DNA of 64,000 nucleotides from assembly GCF_030410395.1 (NCBI RefSeq), contig NZ_JAUHHF010000001.1:310001-374000 (forward strand), in the 5' to 3' direction. The notes beneath the pieces were generated by a model, which was not told the DNA's origin, searched no databases, and saw only the letters and a list, made by a program, of their open reading frames with translations. This DNA is from Zwartia panacis (GTDB lineage: Bacteria; Pseudomonadota; Gammaproteobacteria; Burkholderiales; Burkholderiaceae_B). The position numbers were made by a program, and so were the translations under genes. How positions within the stretch are numbered: the first letter of the stretch is position 1; the number at the start of each line of letters is the position of its first letter. Shown here one piece after another: positions 40,157 to 49,654 of the stretch.

Positions 40157-41722
40157 ATGAATGCTGAACTGTCTTTAATTGCAGACATGATTGCAGACTT
40201 GCCACGCGCAGTCCGCGCACAGCGAATGGTACGTTCGATTCGCGATCAATTTAATTGTCACGCTGTCGGATTGTTAAGACTAGAAGGAGACACTCTTGCA
40301 CCGGTTGCATTTGAGGGACTGACGCGCGAGGCGATCGGTCGGCGGTTTGTGATCGCACAGCATCCCAGGCTAGTGAGCATTTTATCGACACGCACCCCTG
40401 TTCGTTTCCTCCCTGGTAATCCTTTGCCTGATCCTTATGATGGCTTGCTCGATGATCGCGTCGGCGAGCCTTTGCCAGTGCACGACTGCCTGGGGATGAG
40501 TCTTCATCTCGAAGGCCACCTGTGGGGCGCATTGACACTTGATGCGTTTGAAGGAAAGTCCTTCAAGGCAACAGATATTGAACGGTTAAGTGCTTTTGCT
40601 TTGGTGGTCGAGGCCGCCGTACGCGTGTCTCGCCTCGAAGAGGAAAATCGAAGTCTGCGTCTTTTCAGAGGAAGCGATTCGATCGATCGTTCGACGGTGA
40701 GTGTTCCAGATGAAATCCTGGGGCAAAGTGCTGTGATTCAAGCTGTGTTGCGTGAGCTTGACGTCGCCGCTGAGTCAGACCTGCCCATTTTGTTACTCGG
40801 TGAAACAGGCGTGGGTAAAGACCTGTTCGCGCAGCGGGTGCATCGTCAGTCTCTCAGACATCGGGGACCTCTGGTTCAGGTCAATTGTGCCGCCTTGCCT
40901 GAGTCGTTGGCTGAAAGCGAATTGTTCGGACATATCAAAGGGACATTTTCGGGCGCGACGGCGGACCGTGTTGGACGCATTGAGGCTGCAGAAGGGGGGA
41001 CATTGTTTATGGACGAGGTTGGTGAGTTGCCGCTCTCCATTCAGGCAAAACTGTTACGTACGCTTCAAAACGGAGAGATTCAGCGGTTGGGCGAAGATAC
41101 CCCCCGCAAGGTCAATGTTCGCTTTGTATCGGCCACCAATCGCCAGCTGCAGGAAAGTGTCAGAGCTGGACGCTTCCGGGCCGATCTATACCATCGACTC
41201 TCGGTATACCCAGTACATATTCCTCCTTTGCGTGAGCGCGGGACGGATGTGCTGATTCTTGCGGGACGCTTTCTCGAGATTAATCGCTCCCGTTTGGGAT
41301 TGCGTAGTATCAGATTATCGGAGCGTTCGGAGATTGCATTATGTCGTTACGACTGGCCTGGTAACGTCAGGGAGTTAGAGCACGTGATCAGTCGAGCCGC
41401 CTTGCGGGCAGTCAGCCGTGGTGCGGATCGCAACGATATTCTGACTCTTGAACCAGAGTTGCTATTGTTGGAAAACTCAGATCGAGTCATTGTTCATGCG
41501 TCTAGCAAACTCGAGTCTGACATATCAGATCAGGAACAGAAATTGAGTTCTCACGAAACGCTATCGATGCGTCAGGCTACCGAGTTGTTTCAACGCCAAC
41601 TCATACAGCGCGAGTTAGCGCGTTTTCAAGGTAATTGGGCCAAGGTATCTCGCAGTCTGGGGATTGATACGAGCAATTTGCATAAACTTGCGAAACGATT
41701 GGGGCTCAAGGATGCTTCGTAG
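40157..41722 (+). CDS. norR: Nitric-oxide-responsive sigma-54 activator NorR
   Basis: A 521-residue enhancer-binding protein. It has an N-terminal GAF domain (about 1-165) that in the family holds a mononuclear iron sensing NO, then an AAA+ domain (about 190-425) with Walker [13 protein letters not shown], the ESELFGH segment, Walker [14 protein letters not shown] and the arginine-finger region, then a C-terminal Fis-type HTH (about 480-521). The sigma-54 contact loop reads GTFSGA rather than canonical GAFTGA. It activates the divergent norA/ytfE promoter through three GGT-N7-ACC sites. The last 17 bp overlap the convergent LysR gene. Confidence 0.93.
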   Translation: MNAELSLIADMIADLPRAVRAQRMVRSIRDQFNCHAVGLLRLEGDTLAPVAFEGLTREAIGRRFVIAQHPRLVSILSTRTPVRFLPGNPLPDPYDGLLDDRVGEPLPVHDCLGMSLHLEGHLWGALTLDAFEGKSFKATDIERLSAFALVVEAAVRVSRLEEENRSLRLFRGSDSIDRSTVSVPDEILGQSAVIQAVLRELDVAAESDLPILLLGETGVGKDLFAQRVHRQSLRHRGPLVQVNCAALPESLAESELFGHIKGTFSGATADRVGRIEAAEGGTLFMDEVGELPLSIQAKLLRTLQNGEIQRLGEDTPRKVNVRFVSATNRQLQESVRAGRFRADLYHRLSVYPVHIPPLRERGTDVLILAGRFLEINRSRLGLRSIRLSERSEIALCRYDWPGNVRELEHVISRAALRAVSRGADRNDILTLEPELLLLENSDRVIVHASSKLESDISDQEQKLSSHETLSMRQATELFQRQLIQRELARFQGNWAKVSRSLGIDTSNLHKLAKRLGLKDAS

Positions 41723-42662
41723 TCGCTGAGACTTCAGTCAGCATTTTCCATACCGATTCTGCTGGTTGACTCATCTGGGCTTTTTGTCTGTACAGTTTGA
41801 TGTCAATGGGAATTTGCCACTGTACCCCACCAGCCAGAACGAGTTCTTTATTATCGAGTTCCTGTTGAATCAAGTACGCAGGTATCCATGCGACCCCACG
41901 TCCACTCATTGCCATGGTTTTCAGTAACATCGCGTTGTGAGCTGAAAATACAACCGAGATATTTAACTGTTTTCCTGATTGATTTTGATCGTAGATCAAA
42001 GGTTTGAGTTTGGTTCCGGCAATCAACCCAAGCGCCGAACTTTGATTGTATTCAAGCAAAGGAATGACTGAAGTTGAGTCCAGAGAGTATTGGGGAGTCT
42101 GGTCTTGCTTGATCGCAGAAATCGGTACGAGTCTATCGCGACCTAACGTCAGTACAGGATAGTTTTCTTGATCCAGACGAGAGGGAATATCGGGATGCCC
42201 ATACGAAAGCATGAACTGAACTTTCCGCATGCTCATCATCTCGGCGCATGCTTGAAAAGTATCAGAAAATGTCTGGATCGCACTGAAACGATAAGTATTT
42301 TCCAAAGATGCCAGCCAGCTCGGGAAAAAAGTTAAAGAAAGGGAATGCGTCACAGCAAAGCGCAAACTTGCAGACTCGGCATCGTGAGCAGCACGCGCTT
42401 TAATTCTTGACGCCTCAAGCGCTGCCAGGATGGTTTCGACCTGGGTTTTGAAAGCTGCTCCAGCAGCGGTAGGTTGAACCGGATGCGCTGCTCGGTCTAT
42501 CAGCTCCACGCCCACCCATTCTTCCAGGGATCGAATATGTCGACTCAGTGCGGGTTGTGCAATGCAGCGAATAGCCGCAGCACGCGAAAAATTCTCTGTT
42601 TCGCAGAGCACGGCAAAGTCTTCTAGCCAGTCCAGGTCGAGCGGGCGGTTGCCGGGTCCCAT
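41706..42662 (-). CDS. LysR-family transcriptional regulator
   Basis: A 318-residue LysR-type protein. It has an N-terminal HTH (DWLEDFAVLCETENFSRAA; ALSRHIRSLEEWVGVELIDR) at about 10-68 and an effector-binding domain with two Rossmann-like lobes. It is divergent from the DHDPS-family/Bug/SDR/enolase-superfamily operon starting at 42783 and most likely regulates it in response to its sugar-acid substrate (inference). Its 3' end overlaps that of norR. Confidence 0.9.
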   Translation of the reverse strand: MGPGNRPLDLDWLEDFAVLCETENFSRAAAIRCIAQPALSRHIRSLEEWVGVELIDRAAHPVQPTAAGAAFKTQVETILAALEASRIKARAAHDAESASLRFAVTHSLSLTFFPSWLASLENTYRFSAIQTFSDTFQACAEMMSMRKVQFMLSYGHPDIPSRLDQENYPVLTLGRDRLVPISAIKQDQTPQYSLDSTSVIPLLEYNQSSALGLIAGTKLKPLIYDQNQSGKQLNISVVFSAHNAMLLKTMAMSGRGVAWIPAYLIQQELDNKELVLAGGVQWQIPIDIKLYRQKAQMSQPAESVWKMLTEVSATTKHP

Positions 42663-42782
42663 ATTGATCTTTGCCTAGAGTAATTCGGACAATGAATAGT
42701 TTTATGCGTTTTTAGTATTGGATTGAATGCGCCACACGCAGCAGAATTGAACGGTCTCAATCTTTCAAAGTGTATAACGACT

Positions 42783-43721
42783 ATGCCACAAATCAAGAAT
42801 TACAAAGGAATCATTCCTGCAATTTCCTGTCCATTTACACCGGATTTTAGAATTGATGAGCCAGCATTAAGAAAGCTGGCTTCCTGGCTCGCGAGCCATG
42901 ATGGTGTAGTCGCAGTCATGACCAACGGTCATACGGGAGAGGTTTTTTCGCTCACGCCAGAGGAACGCGTCGAAGTCACCCGCATCGTCGCAGACGAGCT
43001 GAAAGGAAAAACTCCTGTTATTTCGTCAATTGTCTGCGAAGGTCTTGCAGATGCAGCGTCACATGCAAAGGCTGCCCGCGCCGCGGGAGCTGTCGCTCTT
43101 GACGTCATGCCTCCGCATCATTGGTTGCGTTTTGGATTCACGAGAGATCATGCGCTGCAGTATTTTGACGCCATCCATAAAGCGACACCTGATCTTGACT
43201 TGGTGTGCCATGTTTACCCAGCATGGACGCGTGCATCGTATTCGTCACAATTATTGGCTGAATTAGCTCAGTTACCCTATTTGCAGGCTTTTAAAGTCGG
43301 ACAAAGGGATATGAATAAATATGCCCGTGATATTCAGGCCATTCGTGAGGCAGATGCGAGCAAAGCCATCTTGACGTGTCATGACGAATACTTGCTTGCG
43401 TCAATGGTGCAGGGAGTCGATGGCGCACTAGTAGGATTTGCAACATTTATTCCGCAGCTCATTATCGATCTCTGGAACGCAGTCAAGGCAGGTGATCTCA
43501 ATAAAGCAATCGCCATTCAAGCTGTCATCACACCTCTTAAAGATGCAGTCTATGGTGGAGGTGAGCCAACTGGAGAGGCGCATGCCCGCATGAAAGGCGG
43601 CATGTATCTTGCTGGTGTCCTGGATAGTCATACGGTACGACCACCGACAGAATTGCCAAGCGCTCAAGAGATGAGTGTTTTGCGCGCAGCTGTTTCGCAG
43701 GCGGGTTTGTTAAAGCGCTAA
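42783..43721 (+). CDS. Dihydrodipicolinate synthase/N-acetylneuraminate lyase family protein
   Basis: A 312-residue class I aldolase-fold enzyme. It has the N-terminal strand GIIPAISCPFT, TNGHTGEVFSLTPEER (GHTGE in place of GTTGE), CHVYPAW with the active-site Tyr, and LQAFKVGQRD with the Schiff-base Lys. Not DapA: it lies in a sugar-acid-type cluster with an SDR and an enolase-superfamily dehydratase, so a keto-deoxy-sugar-acid aldolase or dehydratase is likelier (inference). ATG 42783 gives the normal N-terminus (MPQIKNYKGIIPA); a TTG at 42723 is in frame but adds an unusual leader. Confidence 0.85.
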   Translation: MPQIKNYKGIIPAISCPFTPDFRIDEPALRKLASWLASHDGVVAVMTNGHTGEVFSLTPEERVEVTRIVADELKGKTPVISSIVCEGLADAASHAKAARAAGAVALDVMPPHHWLRFGFTRDHALQYFDAIHKATPDLDLVCHVYPAWTRASYSSQLLAELAQLPYLQAFKVGQRDMNKYARDIQAIREADASKAILTCHDEYLLASMVQGVDGALVGFATFIPQLIIDLWNAVKAGDLNKAIAIQAVITPLKDAVYGGGEPTGEAHARMKGGMYLAGVLDSHTVRPPTELPSAQEMSVLRAAVSQAGLLKR

Positions 43722-43762
43722 GTTTTAAATAATTTGCTTAACAAGATTGAAATTGGAGACTG

Positions 43763-44731
43763 ATGATGAAAGTGCGTAATATTATTTTTAATGGTTTAAC
43801 GGCTCTTATAGCGATGACTTCAATCACCGCGTCGGCGCAATCTTATCCAACCAAAGCTGTGCGCGTCATTATTCCATTTCCTCCTGGAGGAACTTTGGAC
43901 TCTGTCGGTAGAACACTGGCTAATAAACTCAGTGAACAAACTGGGCAACAGTTTGTTGTCGAAAATAGGCCGGGTGGAAATGGAACCATTGGTGCCGATG
44001 CCGTTGCGAAGGCACCTGCAGATGGTTACACGTTGTTATTCAATGCATCGACATTCACGACTGCACCGATGACGATGCCTAAAGTGCCATATTCGGTCGT
44101 CAATGATTTTGCCCCTGTCGCTTTAGTTGCAAAAGCACCGCTGTCCGTGGCGATCAACAAAGATTTGCCTGTTAAAGACATTAAATCTTTGGCTGCTTAC
44201 GCAAAATCAAAATCAGATAAAGTGAATTTTGCGGTGGGATCGATCGGCTCTGCAGGGCATTTAGCCACTGAGCAGTTAAAAAAAGCAGGAGGCTTTGATG
44301 TCAATATTGTTCCTTACAAAGGAACAGCGCCCGCACTCAACGATTTAGTCGGGGGCCGTATCGATGGCTTTATTGATCCGATTTTGGGTTCCTTGCAATT
44401 CCACAACAACGGTATGGTTCGAGTCATTGCGGTGACATCGGCGAGCCGTACACCGAATCTTCCCGATGTGCCCACTGTAGCTGAATCGATTCCCGGGTTC
44501 GAAGCTTATAGCTGGTATGGATTGTGGGCCCCTATTAAAACGCCCAGAGCCATTCAGGAACGTTTAAATGCTGAAGTCAATAAAGCACTTTCTTCCAATA
44601 TCCGTGAGAATTTGATTAAACAGGGTTTATTGGTCACTGATGGTTCGATCGAGGATTTCATCAAGTTTCAAACAGAAGATATGGCTCGATCACAAAAAAT
44701 TGTCACTGAAGGAAATATTCGTGTCGAGTGA
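43763..44731 (+). CDS. Bug-family (TctC) periplasmic substrate-binding protein
   Basis: A 322-residue Bug protein of the tripartite tricarboxylate transporter receptor family. It has a signal peptide (about 1-25, ending ASA), then YPTKAVRVIIPFPPGGTLD, FVVENRPGGNGTIGADAVAKAPADGYT and 'PYKGTAPALNDLVGGRIDG', all family hallmarks. These bind carboxylates and similar ligands in the periplasm. No TctA/TctB membrane genes adjoin, as is normal for the large Bug families of Alcaligenaceae. GGAG precedes the start. Confidence 0.93.
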   Translation: MMKVRNIIFNGLTALIAMTSITASAQSYPTKAVRVIIPFPPGGTLDSVGRTLANKLSEQTGQQFVVENRPGGNGTIGADAVAKAPADGYTLLFNASTFTTAPMTMPKVPYSVVNDFAPVALVAKAPLSVAINKDLPVKDIKSLAAYAKSKSDKVNFAVGSIGSAGHLATEQLKKAGGFDVNIVPYKGTAPALNDLVGGRIDGFIDPILGSLQFHNNGMVRVIAVTSASRTPNLPDVPTVAESIPGFEAYSWYGLWAPIKTPRAIQERLNAEVNKALSSNIRENLIKQGLLVTDGSIEDFIKFQTEDMARSQKIVTEGNIRVE

Positions 44732-45419
44732 GCAAGGTCAGGTTGTACTTGTATCAGGAAGTAGCTCAGGTATAGGGCGAGCTATTTCTGAGCATTTGTT
44801 AGCAGGGGGATGGTCTGTGCTCGGTTGGGATAAAGCCCAATCCAGTATTGAGCATCCTTCTTATCAGCACACTCAAATTGACCTCATGAATGTTGAAGCT
44901 GTCCAGCGTGCACTGGTCGATGTCAAAAGCTATGGATTTATCCATGCCGCTGGCATCATGCGCGTGGGTCGGCTTGGAGAGCTTGATTTGTCAGCAGGCA
45001 GTCTGATGTGGTCCATTCATGACCAATGTGCTGCAGTCATGACAAACGCCTTGATTCCTCATATGGTGAGTATGGGAGAGGGCAGGGTGATTTTTATCGG
45101 GAGCCGGGTTTCCCAAGGAATGCCCGGTCGAGGGCAGTATGCCGCGACCAAAGCTGCTCTCGTGGCGATGGCTCGCAGCTGGGCGGCCGAGCTTGCGCCA
45201 ACAGGGGTGACTGTCAATGTGGTTTCTCCTGCGGCGACAGCGACGGCGATGCTTTCAGATCCTGATCGAGCGGGTAGTCAGCCACGATTACCACCCATCG
45301 GGCGACTGATTGAGCCTAGTGAGATTGCCGCACTCGTCGGCTTTTTATTAACCAAACCCGCTGCAGCCATGACCGGACAGGAATTGATAATCTGCGGTGG
45401 TTCTTCCCTTCATTTATAA
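44721..45419 (+). CDS. Short-chain dehydrogenase/reductase
   Basis: A 232-residue classical SDR. The cofactor motif VSGSSSGIGRAI lies near the N-terminus (about 12-23), the catalytic Ser is in IFIGSRVSQG, and YAATKAALVAMARSW holds Tyr-x3-Lys. The start is GTG at 44721 with AAGGAA spaced 6 nt, overlapping the Bug gene by 11 nt. It probably oxidises a hydroxyl of the operon's sugar-acid-like substrate. Specificity is unknown. Confidence 0.88.
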   Translation: MSSEQGQVVLVSGSSSGIGRAISEHLLAGGWSVLGWDKAQSSIEHPSYQHTQIDLMNVEAVQRALVDVKSYGFIHAAGIMRVGRLGELDLSAGSLMWSIHDQCAAVMTNALIPHMVSMGEGRVIFIGSRVSQGMPGRGQYAATKAALVAMARSWAAELAPTGVTVNVVSPAATATAMLSDPDRAGSQPRLPPIGRLIEPSEIAALVGFLLTKPAAAMTGQELIICGGSSLHL

Positions 45420-45432
45420 AGTTTTTTGCATC

Positions 45433-46599
45433 ATGAAAATCGTTAGCATCTTAGAGTCCACCCGTCCGATCAAATCAGATATTCGTAATGCATATATCGA
45501 TTTCTCAAAAATGACATTAAGTTTGGTTGCCGTTGTAACCGATGTCATCCGTGAGGGCAGACCTGTCGTGGGTTACGGATTCAACTCAAATGGTCGTTAC
45601 GGGCAGGGCGGACTCATTCGAGAGCGCTTTGTGCCGCGCGTGCTTGAAGCGGATCCCGCCAGCTTGATCAACGATCATGGGAATAATTTAGATCCCCATA
45701 AAATTTGGGCTCGGATGATGACGAATGAAAAACCTGGCGGTCATGGTGAGCGTTCTGTTGCCGTGGGTACGATTGATATGGCGGTCTGGGATGCCGTTGC
45801 CAAAATTGCCGAGAAACCTCTTTATCAGCTTTTAGCTGAGCAATACGGAAACGGAATTGCTCAGCCCCACGTGTTTGTATATGCCGCGGGTGGTTACTAT
45901 TATCCGGGTAAAGGCCTCGATCAACTTGGCAAGGAAATGCAGAGTTATTTAGATCGGGGGTATTCGGTCGTCAAAATGAAGATCGGAGGCGCATCGCTCG
46001 CCGAAGATTGTCAGCGTATTGAATACGTTCTGAAGATGCTTCAACCGGGTCAACAGCTTGCCGTAGATGCAAATGGACGCTTTGATCTTGCTACGGCGGT
46101 CAGTTACGCCAAGGCCTTGTCCCAATACCCGCTTTTCTGGTACGAAGAGCCCGGTGATCCGCTTGATTATGAATTGCAGGCCAAGCTGTCCGAGGTTTAT
46201 CAGGGATCAATGGCGACCGGAGAAAATCTTTTTTCGATGCAGGATGCGCGTAACTTGATTCGTCATGGCGGCATGCGTAAAGATCGTGACTGGTTACAGT
46301 TTGATTGCGCACTGAGCTACGGGTTGGTTGAGTATCTACGCACCTTGGAAATGCTAAAAGAGTATGGATGGTCTCCGAGTCGCTGCATTCCGCACGGAGG
46401 TCATCAGATGTCACTCGCCATTGCGGCGGGCTTGGGTCTTGGAGGTAATGAGAGCTATCCAGATTTGTTCCAGCCGTATGGTGGATTTCCGGATGGCGTC
46501 AAGGTAAAGAACGGATATGTTGATTTGCCACCACTGCCTGGTATCGGTTTTGAAGGCAAGTCTGATCTGATCACTGAGATGCGTGCATTGGCTCAGTAA
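45433..46599 (+). CDS. Enolase-superfamily (MR/MLE) dehydratase, D-tartrate-dehydratase-like
   Basis: A 388-residue mandelate-racemase-group enzyme. It has the Lys-x-Lys base segment VVKMKIGGAS, metal ligands in LAVDANGRF (Asp), WYEEPGDP (Glu) and TGENLFS (Glu), and C-terminal RCIPHGGHQMSLAIAAGLGLGGNESYP with the catalytic His. The HGGHQMS and GNESYP wording recalls D-tartrate dehydratase (TarD), which makes oxaloacetate. This assignment is from memory of the family and needs a tree. ATG 45433 is used; no strong ribosome site was seen. The last gene of the plus-strand operon; it ends one base before the convergent barrel gene. Confidence 0.82.
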   Translation: MKIVSILESTRPIKSDIRNAYIDFSKMTLSLVAVVTDVIREGRPVVGYGFNSNGRYGQGGLIRERFVPRVLEADPASLINDHGNNLDPHKIWARMMTNEKPGGHGERSVAVGTIDMAVWDAVAKIAEKPLYQLLAEQYGNGIAQPHVFVYAAGGYYYPGKGLDQLGKEMQSYLDRGYSVVKMKIGGASLAEDCQRIEYVLKMLQPGQQLAVDANGRFDLATAVSYAKALSQYPLFWYEEPGDPLDYELQAKLSEVYQGSMATGENLFSMQDARNLIRHGGMRKDRDWLQFDCALSYGLVEYLRTLEMLKEYGWSPSRCIPHGGHQMSLAIAAGLGLGGNESYPDLFQPYGGFPDGVKVKNGYVDLPPLPGIGFEGKSDLITEMRALAQ

Positions 46600-46600
46600 T

Positions 46601-47425
46601 TTAAAACTGCCAGGTTACACCCGACATCACGGACCAGTTGTATTCGCGGCTTGGGCTGCCAAGGGCCCGATTACCCATCAAGCCCAGGCCGATTTGCAGA
46701 TTTTTAACAGGTGCGTATACGGCACCGATCTGCGCATAGGCAACTTGGGCGCTTGTGGCATTCGGGTTCGTCTCCAGGCCCGCATCCACACCCAGTTTCC
46801 ATTGATGATTCAGCACCCAGACAGGCGCTACGGACACTCCCCAGAGATGTTGTGCCTGTTGCTCCTCTGAACCGCTGTAGGAGAGGTTGCTCGTGTAGCG
46901 CGCATTGACATGGACTTCATACTTAGGTTGCAGGTATGAGCTGATCAGCGAGACCGTGCCATTGGTTTTGCCGTTACCCAGTCCTGAGGCTTCCATGCTG
47001 CGGGACACGGGAGTAAGTAGAGCAGGTTTGATGGCAAAGCTCCAGCCTTCTTCCGCATCTCCGGCAAAGCGCCATTTAAAACCAATGGAAGAGTTCATCC
47101 AGCCGTTGGTGGGTGAGGTTTGACGGATGATGCCAACAAACACGTCGAGATCATCGGTCAGTCCTCGTGTGTAGGTCATTGGAAAAGAATTGCTCGTTCC
47201 GAATTCACCGGGGTAATAGGTGCCGTCCTCCGCCAGACCCACGCCGCGTTCTTTGATAAAGATGTAGTTGAGTTCAAGCTGATTGCCGCCTTGGCCTTGG
47301 GTGCCGGTGTCATCCGTGATAAAGGGGAAGTAGGCGTGTGCGGGTATTGAACTAAGTACTGAAAATGATGCGGTAAGCGACAAGATGATTGAACGCAAAC
47401 GCAGGCTTGTAGCACGGTGGGTCAC
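46601..47425 (-). CDS. Outer-membrane beta-barrel protein (phenol MetA-type transporter family)
   Basis: A 274-residue exported protein. It has a signal sequence (about 5-32, ending PAHAYFPFITDDTGTQGQGGNQLELNY) and then alternating strands rich in Trp, Tyr and Gly, ending in an aromatic residue (SGVTWQF), as in outer-membrane barrels. The ITDDTGTQGQGGNQLE opening is that of the MetA-pathway-of-phenol-degradation-type family. GTG 47425 with GGAG spaced 6 nt is chosen over a TTG at 47437. It follows the Bug gene in the monooxygenase operon and may be its uptake channel. Confidence 0.75.
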   Translation of the reverse strand: MTHRATSLRLRSIILSLTASFSVLSSIPAHAYFPFITDDTGTQGQGGNQLELNYIFIKERGVGLAEDGTYYPGEFGTSNSFPMTYTRGLTDDLDVFVGIIRQTSPTNGWMNSSIGFKWRFAGDAEEGWSFAIKPALLTPVSRSMEASGLGNGKTNGTVSLISSYLQPKYEVHVNARYTSNLSYSGSEEQQAQHLWGVSVAPVWVLNHQWKLGVDAGLETNPNATSAQVAYAQIGAVYAPVKNLQIGLGLMGNRALGSPSREYNWSVMSGVTWQF

Positions 47426-47494
47426 GAGCGACTCCAAATTTATTGTTTTGATAAAAGCAACATTCTAGATGATCGCTCGTTTGAGATGCAAAAA

Positions 47495-48475
47495 TTACTG
47501 CGCCTTGATTCCCGCTGCCTGAATCACGGCGCCCCATTTTTCAAGCTCGGCGTTCAGGTGGGCGGATAGCTTTTGCGATGTGCCACCCAGGGGTGTCGCA
47601 CCAATAGAGGCGAGTTTCTTTTGAAACTCAGGATCCTTCAGAACTTCATTAATTTCAGCATTCATCTTATCGACAATGGGCGCTGGGGTACCCTTTGGTG
47701 CCAGCATCGCGAACCAGGTAGATGACTGTAGCTTTGGAAACCCAAGCTCAGCAGTCGTGGGCACATCGGGCAGAGCTGGCGAGCGTGTGTCCGATAAGAT
47801 CGCCAAGGCTTTAACTTTTTCAGCTTTCACCTGACTGGCGATGCCGGGTACGAGCTGGAACATGAGCTGAATATCATTGGCGATCATGTTGGTGGTTGCT
47901 GTACCTGGTGCGTTATAGGGCACGTGAACCATTTTTGCGCCAGTCTGGGTCATGAATAATTCGCCGGCCAGATGCATCGAACTTCCGATTCCGGTTGAGC
48001 CAAAGTTGAGCTTGCCGGGATTATTTTTGGCATACTCAACGAACTCCTTGAGCGTTTTGACGGGTTGCCCATTGTTGACGACAAGAATATTGGGGACGTC
48101 GCAGATCAGCACAATCGGTGCGAAGTCCTTCTGCGAGTCAAAGCCGGGTGTGGTGTAAAGCTTTGGACTGACAGCCAAAGTACCCGCCCAGGAAAATAGA
48201 AAACGATAGCCATCAGGCGCGCTTTTCGCGGCGAAGGATGCGCCAATATTACCGTTGGCCCCAGGTTTGTTTTCGATGACAAAGCTTGTTTTGAGCCGAG
48301 TCGCTAATTGTTCGGCTAGCATACGTGCGATCGTGTCGCCCGTGCCACCACCACCGGGTGCGGGGACGACAATGTGTACAGGCTTGCCGGCTTCTGGCCA
48401 GGACTGCGCACAGGCAGGTGCGATCAAGGCAGTGAGCATCGCGACAGAGGAAAGGGTTTTAATGATCGAGTGCAT
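47495..48475 (-). CDS. Bug-family (TctC) periplasmic substrate-binding protein
   Basis: A 326-residue Bug protein with a signal peptide (about 1-25, ending APACAQ), PVHIVVPAPGGGGTGDTIARMLAEQL, and NKPGANGNIGASFAAKSAPDGY. PAPGGGG is a variant of the usual PFPPGG loop that contacts the ligand carboxylate. ATG 48475 has GGAG in front; an in-frame upstream codon at 48526 overlaps the neighbouring gene. Its position in the monooxygenase/CMD operon suggests binding that operon's substrate. Confidence 0.92.
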   Translation of the reverse strand: MHSIIKTLSSVAMLTALIAPACAQSWPEAGKPVHIVVPAPGGGGTGDTIARMLAEQLATRLKTSFVIENKPGANGNIGASFAAKSAPDGYRFLFSWAGTLAVSPKLYTTPGFDSQKDFAPIVLICDVPNILVVNNGQPVKTLKEFVEYAKNNPGKLNFGSTGIGSSMHLAGELFMTQTGAKMVHVPYNAPGTATTNMIANDIQLMFQLVPGIASQVKAEKVKALAILSDTRSPALPDVPTTAELGFPKLQSSTWFAMLAPKGTPAPIVDKMNAEINEVLKDPEFQKKLASIGATPLGGTSQKLSAHLNAELEKWGAVIQAAGIKAQ

Positions 48476-48497
48476 GTGCTTCTCCAGGTTGAGGCAG

Positions 48498-49085
48498 TCA
48501 AGCGGATGGAAATACGGGTTCGCCAAGATTGAGCATCAAGCGATTGGCCCAGGCGAAAATCGCGACAGAGTGAATCAGATCAAGAATTTCTGGTTCAGTC
48601 AGACCGACATCCTTGAGCGCTTGGATATGTTTGGCTGAAATGGCATCCGGGTGTTCAGTTAACTCAATACTGAATTGAACAATCGCTTTTTCCCTGTCAG
48701 TCGTACCTGCGGTGTACGGATCCGTAAAAACCTGCTTGATACTGTCGTTTCTCTTGGCAAGTTGCTCAAAACGCTGGGCATGCACGGAGGCGCAATAGAC
48801 GCAACCGTTGATGCGTGACACCACGGCGGTCGAGAGCTCACGCTCGGCGCGGGGCATGCCACCCGATGCGTACATGATGGCGTTGAATGCGGCTGAACGT
48901 TGTCGCAAAATTTCAGGCTGATGCGCGAGAAAGAGGTAATAGTCGGATTCTTTAGCCTTAGGGTGACTTTCCTCAAGGATGGCAATTTGTTCCGGAGTTG
49001 CCTTGTTGATATCGACGACATCGAGCCATGCTTTCCAATCCAACGTTTCATTGGTAAAGCCTTTGATACGAATGACTTCGCTCAT
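48498..49085 (-). CDS. Carboxymuconolactone-decarboxylase-fold (AhpD-like) protein with CxxC
   Basis: A 195-residue AhpD/CMD-fold protein. The redox motif CVYCASVHAQRF (CxxC-x3-H) is as in AhpD-type peroxidase-related enzymes, preceded by 'ELSTAVVSRING'. It resembles the subfamily whose members occur in pairs, one with and one without the CxxC. Its start overlaps the partner gene's stop by 4 nt (ATGA). It may reduce a peroxide or thiol intermediate of the operon's monooxygenase reaction (inference). Confidence 0.85.
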   Translation of the reverse strand: MSEVIRIKGFTNETLDWKAWLDVVDINKATPEQIAILEESHPKAKESDYYLFLAHQPEILRQRSAAFNAIMYASGGMPRAERELSTAVVSRINGCVYCASVHAQRFEQLAKRNDSIKQVFTDPYTAGTTDREKAIVQFSIELTEHPDAISAKHIQALKDVGLTEPEILDLIHSVAIFAWANRLMLNLGEPVFPSA

Positions 49086-49618
49086 GACTGCGCTCCTGAT
49101 GGATTGAGGGCTTTGAGGGCGTTGAGTCCGGCATAGACTCTGACTTGATAGGACACAAAAGCAATGAGCTGCGCCAGGGCAGTGATTTGAGGGGTGGTGA
49201 GGCCTGAGGCTTTCAAGGCCAGCAGAGCTTGTTTATCCGCCTTGACAGGGTCTGTAATCAGTGTCGCGGTAAAGATCAGCATTTGCTTGAGGCGAGGATC
49301 GTTGAGATGCTCGAATTGAGCATTTGCCACAGTTTGGATTGTTTGATCGGGTGCCCCTAAAGCTGAGAGCCTTTTTACGTACTCGTTTTTCAGAGTTTCG
49401 GACGGCGTCAGCGCGCATGCGAGCAAGGCGACATACAGGCGGTCAATGACTGAAAGTCCTTCGACTGGGGCGCCAAGGAGCAAGTCCTCGCTCCCCTGCG
49501 TCGCATCGACCACTTTGGTGCGCTGATGTCTGATCTCGTATGTGGGCGAGCCGGGGATAAGTTCGAGCAGTCTGTCGAGCGTATCCGGTTGTTGCTTCAC
49601 TGTTTCATGATTTGACAT
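49082..49618 (-). CDS. Carboxymuconolactone-decarboxylase-fold protein without CxxC
   Basis: A 178-residue CMD-domain protein. The helical CMD region is 'EGLSVIDRLYVALLACALTPSETLKNEYVKRL' and 'GLTTPQITALAQLIAFVSYQVRVYAGLNAL', but it has no CxxC, so it is presumably a non-redox partner. It is a coupled pair with the CxxC protein (48498-49085), a family pairing I recall seeing beside flavin monooxygenases and binding proteins. It sits 36 bp after the flavin monooxygenase. Confidence 0.8.
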   Translation of the reverse strand: MSNHETVKQQPDTLDRLLELIPGSPTYEIRHQRTKVVDATQGSEDLLLGAPVEGLSVIDRLYVALLACALTPSETLKNEYVKRLSALGAPDQTIQTVANAQFEHLNDPRLKQMLIFTATLITDPVKADKQALLALKASGLTTPQITALAQLIAFVSYQVRVYAGLNALKALNPSGAQS

Positions 49619-49654
49619 GTCTCTTCCTGATCAATAAATGTGTGTAGGCAAGTA

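Noticed and set aside
41700-41725. Intergenic region between norR and the LysR gene
   Set aside because: The two genes overlap by 17 bp at their 3' ends; there is no intergenic sequence.
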